A stretch of 64,000 nt of DNA from Adiantum capillus-veneris (Eukaryota; Streptophyta; Polypodiopsida; Polypodiales; Pteridaceae): positions 105,037,087-105,101,086 of the forward strand of contig CM043966.1 of assembly GCA_014529385.2 (NCBI GenBank), written 5' to 3'. Below, one piece after another: positions 31,892 through 41,780 of this stretch. The notes beneath the pieces are model-generated. The model worked only from the letters and a program-made list of their open reading frames with translations, was not told the DNA's origin and did no database searches. The position numbers were made by a program, and so were the translations under genes. Each line of letters starts with the position of its first letter. Within the stretch, counting starts at the first letter, position 1.

Positions 31892-33058
31892 ATGGTCATC
31901 ACCCGAAGCGGAATGGATACTTTGCGTAAAGGTGATGAGCATGGAAGTGGCGGAGAAGAATTTTCCCCACCTAGAGGTTTTTCCGACCCTCCCCCTTCCC
32001 TATCTACGCCAAGGGCTGCACCAAATCCTATGGAGGCTTTGGTAAAGAAGATGATGGACATGATGTTACAACAAGAAGCGCAACACGCCACCTTGGAGCG
32101 CAAGCACGAAGAAAGAAAGGCAACCTTGGATCGCAAGCATGAGCAAGGCGCTTGGCGGCCGAGGAAAGAAAGGCAGCCTTGGATCGCGAGCGTGATCAAC
32201 AGCGCTTGGAGGCCGAGGAAAGAAAGGTAGAATTCGATCGCGAGCGCAAAGAAAGACGGTTAGCCTTGGAGTGTGAGCGCGAGCAAGTCGCTTGGCGGAC
32301 GAAGACAAAAGGGTAGCCTTGGAGCGTGAGCGTGAGCAAGCGCGCTTGGCGGCCGAAGACGTAAAGAGGCCGGGGAGTTGGAGCGTGAGGCGCAAAGAGA
32401 CCGACGCATGCAAGAGTTGGTCCTACATGTACTTACCTCGAAGCCAGGGCCGGTCAAAGATGTTGGTAGTTCATCAAGTAGCACAAGCAAAGATTCAGAC
32501 TGCAACAACCCCGTCACAGAGAAGATTACGTTCAATAAGTATGACGATAAGATGGATACTACTATTATTTATTTTTGGTTGCATCAATTTAATGCTTACT
32601 TTGCGACAACTAAGAAGACAAGAAATAGCAACGTTTTGACAGCAGCCATGTACCTTGCCAGTGGTGCCATTAATTAATACCACGCATGGAGAGAGGCACA
32701 GTTGACCTCGCACCTAGAGGAGGCCGAAGAAGGCACACCCCTTTCCTTCAATTGGGCTGACTTCCAAGACAAGCTCAAGGCGCGGTTTATGCCACCCCAG
32801 TGCCTAGCACAGTTGAAAGACGATTGGCGCAGTCTAAAGCAAAATGGTATGCCAATTATGTCTTTCTCTAGTCATGTTTTGCAGCTCGGCACCAAATTAC
32901 GCAAATCGGATGATGAGCGCAAGGAGGCATTCCTTTATGGATTGGACGAGTATATCAAGTATGATGTCGAAGTACTCGATCCAATAGATCTCAACAAGGC
33001 GGTAGCGAATGCTCTCGCACAAGAGATGAAGCACAATAAGGGAAAGCCTAAGGAGAAC
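31892..33058 (+). pseudogene. Gag of family A copy I, degraded
   Basis: Starts at ATG 31892 (MVITRSGMDTLRKGDEHG), then EEFSPPRGFSDPPP and MEALVKKMMDMMLQQEAQ. From about 32085 to 32365 a ~55-bp tandem repeat encodes a charged coiled-coil (AALDRERDQQRLEAE-like units, four to five copies) broken by frameshifts. The capsid follows: FWLHQFNAYFATTKK, a stop at 32675, then FNWADFQDKLKARFMPPQC and WRSLKQNGMPIMSFSSHVL, ending ALAQEMKHNKGKPKENC. This is the retrotransposon gag family (PF03732-like core). The sequence turns into an inverted family A LTR at 33059, so the zinc knuckle is missing. Confidence 0.85.
32085..32365 (+). repeat. Coiled-coil-encoding tandem repeat in gag, ~55-bp unit
   Basis: Units share GCCTTGGAKCGYGAGCGYGAGCAAG-like sequence and GCGCTTGGCGGCCGA. 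Four to five degenerate units here compare with about two in copy II (21490-21595). Confidence 0.7.
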
Positions 33059-33719
33059 TGTAAAGTGCAACGGAAGCGAATGTTGAATTTTGCTCAAGAT
33101 GAGTGCTCCGAACTATGCTCAAGGGTTCCTTTTACTTACGGAAGGGAGAGCCTTCCGTTCCTTTAAAGAGAGAGTGCAAATGATCACAAACAAAGTGAAT
33201 AACACTGTGAATGAAGGTATTGAGACTGAGAGAGAGATACAGAGAAGAATAAGACACCAGACTATTGTCAAACCCTCCTCCAAGGGCCCCTCTCTCGATG
33301 GCGAGAGCAGTCTATGCTATTGACTGCACAAATCTGGTACAAAGGTGTTGATGCAAGTTCTTGATGCTATGATGCAATGATGATCTAAGTCGGAGACGAC
33401 GGCGACGGCGAAGGTGACGACGACGTTGACGATGGCTGGCTGAAAAACGCGGCTGAATCAGGCTGAAAACACTAATGCATCTGGGCTGAAAAAACGTTTT
33501 GGACTGCTTGCTGAAAAACGTTGAGGTTGGCTGGTCTTGTCTGCTGAAAAATGCTGGTACAAGCTGCTAAAAAACGCTAGTACAAGTTGCTACAAAACGC
33601 CGATGCAGGCTGGTACAAACGCTGATGCAGATTGTTGGAAACATTGGTCTAAGTACTGATCTGCAAACTCGGCGTAGGCTGATTTGCAAACGTTGAATAT
33701 TGAAACAGTTCCTTGTTCC
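33059..33719 (-). repeat. 3' LTR of copy III, terminal part
   Basis: Reverse complement of the R/U5 end of the A LTR: TGTAAAGTGCAACGG at 33059 corresponds to CCGCTGCACCTTACA. It contains the second hairpin, the first hairpin (about 33285-33310) and many AAAACGCT motifs, the reverse of AGCGTTTT. It joins the gag of copy I directly. Confidence 0.8.
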
Positions 33720-34515
33720 CTCTTCTCTATATAGATAAAATTCAACATGTAAACCATGTTTAATCTTTGTTGATTGGGGATTCTCATCAACCATCATTGG
33801 TATTTTCATCGTGGTGTTCTTCCTTCGCTGCAACAGCGTAAGAAGAGAAGAAGAAGAAGAGGAGCGGTAATCATTTTTGAGAACCTACACAAGTGAGTCA
33901 AAACTTCTTCAAGCTTCACCATCACAAGGAATCCCTCACTTCATTCACCCATCTTCCTTCAACCATTCAAGTCATTCTACCCATTGTAATTGTATCATTA
34001 ATTATTTAGTGATTGCTAACACTAACTACTAGCCTACTAACACAAACGCCCATTTGATCTAACTTTAAAAGGCATCTCCCATCAGGAAAATTTTGAACTC
34101 TCAAATGAGCCCTATAAGAACTTTGACTTTCTCCCTCTTGTCCAAAACAGGCGTACACTAAATTTTTTACAAATGAAATCAAAATTTGTCAAACCTTTTA
34201 AATTTAAAATATACTCATCGAGATCTATCCATCGATACATAGAATGCCATCAAATTCCTTATATTCTAGAAGATTCTATTTTTTTTATGTGACAACTCCG
34301 TCTTATAAATGGTATCTCTCCCCACATTTCAGCTTTAGTAGGAAGGCCATAACTTCTACAAATCAACTCCAAACTTGTCGGAGTTTGGGGATTTAGAACC
34401 TACTTTCTAAGACCTTTCCAATGATATGTTAGTTGACAGGGTTTTAACAAAGCATTTATGTACTTCATCGGGTTGCCCACTTTGGACAAGAGATCTGGCG
34501 GTGACGGCGACGGTA
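33720..34515. other. Unassigned insert inside the inverted A LTR
   Basis: About 0.8 kb does not resemble any other A LTR in the window. It contains GAGAAGAAGAAGAAGAGG and a stretch starting TGACAACTCCGTC that reads like an LTR or MITE. Ends and duplication could not be fixed. No gene was seen. Confidence 0.4.
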
Positions 34516-34538
34516 CTTGATGAAAAAACGTTGGTCTT

Positions 34539-34930
34539 AACCGACTGATGCTCGCTGCTGCTCCTGCGCGTTCCCCTCCCCCCCCTGCCTGCTCCTGCTC
34601 CCCCGCGCCATAGCCCCCCCTTCGCCCTCGCCCTCGCGCTGCCCCTGTTGCGCGCTGTCTATCCACGCGCGCTGCTAAGCTTACACCCAGCCTGCGCGCA
34701 GCCCAGCCAGAGTGCAGCCCCGCCCGCTGCCCCCCCCCTGTTGTTCACTGCCCGCTGCCTCGCCGCTCCAGCCCCTTATCCCCCCTTATCCCCACGCCCA
34801 CCGCCCCCCCCTCCCCTCCTCCGAAGGCCTCGTTTGAATTGCTTGGCAGTGGATTCTCAGTTTTCTCCTTGCCGAGCTCTCAAGCGTTGGCCTTCTCATC
34901 CGCCCTTATCCTTCAGACCAGCAGACACTA
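34539..34930 (+). promoter_or_regulatory. GC- and C-rich 5' UTR of the LINE
   Basis: Many CCCCCC and CGCGC runs lie upstream of the ORF1 ATG at 34931. LINE promoters are internal to the 5' UTR, so transcription would be expected to start near the 5' end. No TATA box is expected or seen. Confidence 0.5.
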
Positions 34931-36849
34931 ATGGAGGCTCATGCTCCACCTCAGAGGGACTCCTCCGAAGCCCCCTCGCCCGACACCGCTGAGCCCACCA
35001 TTCGACTTGCTCTCTCACCGACAGAGCAAGCGAGACTAGCCGATGAGGTAGAGCGTCTGCAAGCGACCTCGGTCATTTGCAAGATTCTCGGCACCCGACC
35101 CAGCAGAGGAGAGCTGCGTGACCTTCTCCAGGCCCGCCTTCTCGCAGAGGTGGGCAAGATTTTGGATGTCCAGATCCTCGGACGGGGGTACTACCAGATC
35201 GAGTTCGAGACTTCCGAGATGGCCTCCAAGGTCATAGCTGTGAGTCCACTGGGTATCCGATCATCATGCGCCCACTTTCGACAGTGGCGACACGGTTTTG
35301 ACCCGACATCGGATGTGCTCGTAGAGGAGGCAAACATCCCCATCTCAGTCTGCTTTCCGGGTTTACGGAGGGAGTACCTTCCACTGCTCTCCAGGATTGG
35401 CTCCGCCATCGGGACTGTTTTGGAGACACCTCATACGACAGCATCAGTAGCTGCCAAGGCGGCCGGCATCCCTTCAGTTCGAGTTTTGGTCAGAGATACC
35501 CACACGCTCCCGAAGGTCATCCTTTTGCCTCGGGTGAGTGGGGGTTGGTCTAGGCAGAGTGTGGAGTACTCGGGTCTCCCGAACCAGTGCTTCATTTGCA
35601 GACAGATGGGCCACCTAGCGAAGGCCTGTCCACGAAGGAGACCACGACCTGCACCTCAGCCTCAGCCCCAGCCTGCCAAGGCTGGGCCGCAGCCTCAGCC
35701 AGCGACACAGCACAGATTCTGAGCCACCCTCCGAGCCTGGGGCTCCAACGGAGAAGGGGTGGCAGCAAGCCCGTGGCCGTCGACGCCATGGGCCACAGCG
35801 ACAGCCTGGCACTCAGAGTGGCCCTCAGGTGCCTACTCAGCAGCAGTGGGTTCCCACGGGGAACCGCTTTGGTCCTCTTGAGCAAGAGGAGCCTCCTACG
35901 CCAGCCTTCTCTTCCGTTTCACCCTCGCCAGCCCCTCCACCTTCAGATTTCCCCTCTTCCTCCTCATCCCCTCCCCCGCCCTTTGCTCCCGCCCACTCCC
36001 CACCTCGCCCCCCTGTCTCTGTCATCCCGCCCCGCTTCTCTTCTCCTCCGCCCCCCCCCCCCCCCCCCCCCCCCAGCTCCTTCTCCCCCTCCTCCTGCTT
36101 CAGTACCACAGTCGACTCAGGAGACTAGTCCCTCGCCGGCGGCTAGGAGATCTCTTGGCAGCGCTTTTGCCACGAGTCGCCTAGCGAGAGAGGGTCAGCC
36201 CTTCTTGCGGCCCCCTTTGCAGATTCAGACATCTTCCCTTGCAGCTATCCCTCGTGGTCTGACGAGCATTGACCTCCGACGCCGCTGGGACTTCTTCAAT
36301 TACGGATTCACTCGCTTTCTCGACGATTCCGCAGCAGACCACGAGGCAGCCTGCATCAAGGTCCACGCTCTGTTCCTCGCCGCTAGGGGGACAGAGGCCT
36401 TGGACTCAGCAGTTGGTTTCTCCTTTCCTCTCTGCGGTAGGACCGAGACAGAGTGGTCCCTCGACTCAGTGGTGGGATGGTTGCATACACAAGTTCTCGA
36501 GTTCTCTCACCACATGGGAGAACTTGGAGTTACAGATTTGCTGCAGACTTTGTGGCCACTGGCCAAGTTTGCGGTGACACCCACAGACTCAGCAGGATGT
36601 AGGCACATTGTGGTGTACTTTTTTGCTGATACACAGTGTTTGCCTTGCTATGTATACATACATGAGGACTCCTGGACAGAGGAGGTTGCTTTACGCTCGG
36701 CTCGCTCTGCTTGGGCTTGGGCCAGGCGCTCACTACAGGCTCACCTATCTAGAGGACGCTCGGATGCGGATTACTCCCCATCCAAGCCTGCCTCAAAGAT
36801 AGCCCGTCTTGCTGCTGCTGCAGCATCTATTCTCTCTCGCTCCCCATGA
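34931..36849 (+). pseudogene. LINE ORF1 (RNA-binding protein), two frameshifts
   Basis: Starts MEAHAPPQRDSSEAP at 34931. The first frame (to about 35690) has a folded N-terminal part (ILGRGYYQIEFETSEMA, a DUF4283-like fold by pattern) and a CCHC knuckle, CFICRQMGHLAKAC, near residue 219. Near 35700 the reading moves one frame to DSEPPSEPGAPTEKGWQQAR and NRFGPLEQEEPPTP, typical of plant L1 ORF1. Inside a C tract at about 36048-36074 it shifts again to a frame with SIDLRRRWDFFNYGFTRFL and ends at TGA 36847-36849. It would bind LINE RNA. Total span is about 640 codons. The last shift may be a length polymorphism of the C run. Confidence 0.8.
36045..36074 (+). repeat. Poly-C tract in LINE ORF1
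   Basis: About 26 near-continuous C residues coincide with the second ORF1 frame change. Confidence 0.85.
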
Positions 36850-39800
36850 GGATCGTCTCATGGAACGTGCAGGGATTAGGTAGGCCCCAGTTTCAACGAA
36901 AGCGGGGCCGATTGCGGCAGGAGCTTCAGCGTTGCCTTGTGGGAGGAGAGATTAATCTCCTTATGCTCCAGGAGCACCATTTGTCTGAGAGCCGCATCCG
37001 ACGCTGTGGTCAGATTTTGCGTGGACGTTATGATTCCTTTTGGTCAGCTGCTTTTGGACCTGGAGGCATCCAGGGTGGGGTATGTATGACTATTGCGGGA
37101 CTCATTGCAACAGGCCATTGTGGGCAGAGGGATTATTGTGCCAGGCAGGGCTCAGTGGATTACTTTGCAGGTTCAGGGTGGCCTTGTGGGCTTCCAAAAC
37201 ATCTATGCACCTAATGTGGCGAGTGCTCGTGCAGAGTTTTGGTCACAGATTGTTGAGTCTTTCCCACAGGTTGACCATTGGTGTGTAGGAGGGGACTTCA
37301 ACATGTTGGAGGACCCTTCTGACAGGATCGGAGGCAGCCATGCTACTGTGCATGGAGTCGAGTTAGCAGCTTGGGAGAGGTTGTGTATGACCTTGAGGGT
37401 CTCGGATACATGGCAGCATTCTGGCTTTGTGAGGCCTCCAGAGAGTCTTGCCTTCTCTAGATCAGACCGCAGAGTGGGAGGAGTGAATCTATCGCGGATA
37501 GATCGCTTCTACACTAGTGACCACTTCAGTGACTTGGGGGGATCAGTGGAAATCCTGGCAGGGACATCCTTCTCGGACCATGCACCAGTGATCCTCACAG
37601 TGGCAGACAGGCAGAGGAGTGGGAGCACGATGCTTCGCATCCCAGAGCGGGTCTTGTTGGACACACCACTCAGAGAGAGGGTAGAGGCTCTTTGGACAGA
37701 GGGCATGGACAGCCAGGCTCTATCGGCAGACAGAGTGGCCTTAGGCCTAGCTCAGCTTATCCACTTTTTTCTCCAGGAGTCTTTGGCTCGACGGGCCGCA
37801 GCGAGAGAGGAGGAGCAACGTCTCAGACGAGACATTGTTTCACTACAGAGGATGCAGGAGCAACATCCAGACAGTCCATGGTTGGATGAGCAGTTACAGC
37901 AGGCTCGACAGGAGCTTGTTCGCACAGAGGAGAGGCGCCATGAGTTTGCCTTTCACCGACAGGCATCTCAGTGGACTCGGGTAGGTGACAGAGTGACAGG
38001 TGCCTTCTTTGAGACAGTAGGACCTCGGCACTCGCATGCCAAGGTCACTCAGCTGAGGAGACCCGATGGGTCAGTTGCTTGTGAGCCTGAGGATATGCGT
38101 GCAGTTGCTACTGACTTTTACCGTGAGCTACTGACGGCTGAGCCCCAGTCAGAGAGACAATATGCATACAGGGAGCAGGTTTGGGCGCAGATGCCTTGTC
38201 TTGTGACTGAGGAGATGCGCCAAAGGCTGGAGATACCTCTTCAGCTTGAGGAGCTGCACACGGCTCTGAGGGCACTTCCTCGTGGTAGTTGTCCAGGTGA
38301 GGATGGGCTGACTCCCAGTTTCTTCTTGGAGTACTGGGACTTGCTTGGCCCAGATCTTTGTAGTGCCTTTCAGTACATTCTGCACACAGGAGTGATGCCG
38401 AATAGCATGAGTGAGGGCCTGATTTACCTCATTCCAAAGGAGGGTGGCTCCTTAAATGAGATTCGACAGTGGCGCCCCATCACCATCCTCAACTCAGCCT
38501 ACAAAATTCTTGCCAAGGCTCTGAGTTTGAGGATTCAGCCACTTTTGGAGAGCCTTATACATGGGACTCATATAGGTTTTGTCAAGGAACGCAGTATCCT
38601 TGACAACATCTTCACTTTCTGGGAGGCTTCTGCCCTGGCACGTCTCCATGGGGAGGACCTTGTGATTCTTCTTCTTGATTTTGAGAAGGCATACGACAGA
38701 GTTGACTGGGACTTTCTAGAGGGCACACTTCGCAGGATGGGCTTTACAGATGCTTGGATCAGAGGGGTGTCGGCTTTGTACAGACAGGCTTACACTCAGG
38801 TGCTTTTGGCAAGAGGTAGAGGAGAGCGCTTCATGCTCACACGATCGGTCAGACATGGTTGTCCTCTTGCCCCCTTTCTCTTTCTGTTCTATGTGGAGGC
38901 GATGAGCAAATTTTTGGTGTCACAGCAGGTTGGTTTGAGGGGCTTAGCACTCCCGATACAGGGAGATGAGCTTCTGGACGCTGAGTTTGCCGACGACTCA
39001 GCCTTGTACTTAGAGGGCCAGGAGGCCAATTTACACAGGTGTGGGCAGGCTCTTGAGACCTTCTGCTGTGCATCGGGCGCATTGATCAACTGGAGAAAGA
39101 CAATGGCTTTCTCGGTTGGCAGTGCTCCTGTGCCAGAGTGGATGCCAGGAGAGGGTTTCAGGTGGATTCCCCCAGGGACTGCAGTTCGATACTTGGGTTG
39201 TAGGGTTGGTTTGGATTTGTCCCCCGAGCAGCAGATTGCTCCTCTTCTCCTGTCCATCAGGAGAAAGCTGTTCCACTGGAGCTCAGCACGACTTTCGCTG
39301 GCTGGTAGAGTAGTAGTTGCCAACCAGGTGTTGTTGGCTACTATGTGGTACATCACTTCTTGCTGGATCTTCTCGAGTTCTTGTATCAGCCAGGTAGAGA
39401 GGCTGATCAGGAACTTCCTTTGGTCACGTCGCGACACTCAGGTTGCCCGAGCCAAGGTGGCTTGGTTGGTCATCACACTTCCTTGTTCTCAGGGAGGGCT
39501 TGGGATCATTGATCCAGCACAGCAGAGCAGAGCCCTTCTTGGGAAGTTCGTCGTCAGAGGACTTCTTCCAGGCGAGGAGCCCTGGAAAGAGTTCTTGCTG
39601 CAGAGGCTTCGTGCCAGGGTGCCTCAGTCAGGAGGCCCTTGGCAACCTTCGACCAGATGGATCTTTACAGAGTTGCGCCGAGTTGGTTTGAGCAGGAGAC
39701 TAGAGGACCGATTTGCTGTGAATTTGCTTCGCTCTTGGGAGCTCTTACGGCGTGGCCTAGAGCAGAGACAACCGACATGCACGGAGGAGCGCCTACGACA

Positions 39801-41193
39801 GCCCCACGTCTGGAACCCCATGGTTAGCACTCAGAGAGGCCACGTGGTTGGGAGTAGGCCTCATGTGTCATGGGATCCCATGGCAGCAGGTCCAGCGCGC
39901 TCTCTAGGTGACTGGCTAGAGTTCACAGGTTTGTTAGAGGAGGTGCAGGGTGTCCAGCTACAGGGCATGAGAGGGGTTCAGAGCATGTATCAGGACATCT
40001 CAGAGTCAGTTCCAGCTGAGTGGCTCACGCCTCTCGAGCCAGTAGCACCCCGATGGATGGGAGCCTTCACAGGACTCGAGGTTCTCATCTCAGTCAGGGC
40101 TTGTTCAGAGACTGTCCCAGCCCTGTTCTTTGAGCTTCAGGGTGGGGGACGATTACGAGTTACAGTAGAGGCCCCGCAGGTAGCAGAGTGCTGTTTCCAG
40201 AGGATCCGAGTTGTGGGCATCTGTGGGAGGACTTGCGTCATAGACCCTGACCCAGCAGCTCTCGAGACAGGACACTGGAGGCTATGGGCTTGGGAGTGTT
40301 GTCCACTGGCACGAGTACAGTGGGACCCTGGTGAGTGGCTATGGAGGGACCCCTTCTCTTCTGCAGACTGCCCAGGAGTCCCTTTCTTTCACTACACTGT
40401 TCGGCTTGGACGTCATATACTTGCAACGCAGAGAGAGGCCCGCCCCGCTGCAGCACGTCATTGACAGGAGGAGGGTCTCACAGTTGAGTTCTTGGCAGCT
40501 TTTTGGCAGAGGCTGTGGGACTCCAGACAGTCGAGGCGCGTCACTTTGTTCCAGTGGTTGGTTGCACACAGAGCCACAGCAGTAGGGAGCTGGCTTGTGC
40601 ATAGTGGTCTCTCGGCCGCATGTACAGCCTGTGACCAGTTGGTGGAGAGTCAGCGACACTGTCTTTGGGACTGTCCTTCGGCCCAGCAGGTGTGGCTACG
40701 AGTTCTTCGGCTGATGCCTGCCCTCTCCGCGGCTCGACAGTACACTTGGGGGGCAGCGGCTTGATCCACCCTCACGGGCCCGGCACTACAGTTTGAGCTA
40801 TCTTCCACCAGCAGGATGATAGTGATACAGGGGGGGCGACCTGCACTCCAGTCTGCTACAGACCTTACTCCACAAGAGTGGTGCAGTGAGAGAGAGGAGT
40901 GCTGGGAGCTCATCAGTGGCCTAGCTCTTTGGTTCATCTGGCGGGCCCGTTGTTTCCGCATCTTTGAGGCTCGCCCTGTGCCACCAGCAGAGACTGTTCG
41001 TGACTTTTGGCTAGAGCTGATCCATACTCTCAGAGGACAGCTTGAGGGACTACAGGGCAGCTCCGACCGCATGCGGGAGCGCCGCGAGGCTTTCCTTCGA
41101 CTCTGGCGCCCTGGGCCTTTCTACACCATGGTCCAGGGGGTGCTCAGATGGCACTACTGTCCACCTGTGTGGCTCTTCCCTCCTCCCATTTCT
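36846..41193 (+). pseudogene. LINE ORF2: AP endonuclease, reverse transcriptase and Cys-His C-terminus, degraded
   Basis: Starts at 36846 with MRIVSWNVQGLGRPQ, overlapping the ORF1 stop as ATGA. The endonuclease has LLMLQEHHLSESR, then a frameshift near 37090, VGGDFNMLEDPSDRIGG, LSRIDRFYTSD and SFSDHAPVIL. RT (about 38440-39000) has LIPKEGGS, RPITILNSAYKI, LDFEKAYDRVDW, VRHGCPLAPFLF and FADDSALYL. The frame stops at 40462, but the matching C-terminal region continues in another frame from 40492, with LFQWLVAHRAT and CTACDQL..HCLWDCPSA (a zf-RVT cysteine-histidine pattern). It ends in a basic and aromatic tail at 41193 (ALWFIWRARCFRIFEARP). It would nick target DNA and prime reverse transcription there. 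At least three breaks make this copy inactive. Confidence 0.9.
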
Positions 41194-41332
41194 TGATTTA
41201 GCCCCATTGTATATATGTTGTTTTTTCATTGGGAGAGTCTCCCCATCATGCTTGTTGTAGCCCTCTCTTGCAGAGGTGGATGTAGCCCTATGGGCAGTTT
41301 TCATTGACTAATAGAAGGATCTTTTTCTTGGG

Positions 41333-41348
41333 AAAAAAAAAAAAAAAA
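41333..41348 (+). terminator. LINE 3' poly-A tail
   Basis: An uninterrupted A run follows TTTTTCTTGGG. It merges with the target duplication, as expected for target-primed reverse transcription. Confidence 0.85.
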
Positions 41349-41358
41349 CGTTGGTCTT

Positions 41359-41766
41359 GCTGAGGTTCTTGCTGAGAAGAAACGCTAGAGGGCCTGCTGC
41401 AAATTCTATCTATACTCTCTTTGTTTCTTCTGCTTCTACTGAGTGACAGTCAAGTTTTTTATATATTAACTTAGCAAATTTTCCCTACCCAGTTTCCCAA
41501 CAAAGTCGCTTATTAATAATAAGTGAAAATGGCTAAAATAGGAGAAATGGGTTCTATGCACTGTAAAATGCTCATGATGGCTATTGACTGTAATGTTGAT
41601 GATCATGTTGTGTGCAACCAGAGGATATGCAACTACTCTAAGTGCCTGGACATGCACGGCCTGCGCACAGGCTCACAAAGGTGCCAAAACACTTCCTAAG
41701 CTGACCTGAACCCTGGACTTGAAGTACCTTGTCCACATACACATGGGATTAGATGTGCAAGTGACA
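41359..41766 (-). repeat. 3' LTR of copy III, first part
   Basis: On the minus strand it starts TGTCACTTGCACATC at 41766 and matches the first 400 bp of A1, A2 and A6. It includes the AATAAGTGA and TTTTACAGTGCATAGAACCC blocks. Confidence 0.85.
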
Positions 41767-41780
41767 TCCCCTCCTTTTTA

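Larger units (their letters stand above)
10384..33058 (+). mobile_element. Gypsy family A copy I (outermost; split by copy II)
   Basis: The 5' LTR is 10384-11568, followed by 52 bp of leader (11569-11620). The leader resumes at 31506 after copy II, and the two ends carry the CACAG duplication. The leader runs on into a gag pseudogene ending at 33058. There the sequence switches to an inverted family A LTR, so pol and the 3' LTR are absent here. They are either deleted or displaced by the inverted element. Confidence 0.75.
34539..41348 (+). mobile_element. Full-length L1-type LINE with poly-A tail
   Basis: It starts in GC-rich 5' UTR just after AAAAAACGTTGGTCTT (34523-34538) and ends in an A tract that runs into the same AAAAAACGTTGGTCTT (41343-41358). 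This gives a 10-16-bp duplication, the exact length hidden by the A tail. ORF1 with a CCHC knuckle and ORF2 with endonuclease, RT and a C-terminal cysteine-histidine region are present in order. It appears essentially full-length, with a few frameshifts. Confidence 0.92.

Noticed and set aside
35592-36109. Minus-strand frames with poly-Gly and acidic runs
   Set aside because: They are the reverse of the proline-rich ORF1 and poly-C tract of the LINE.
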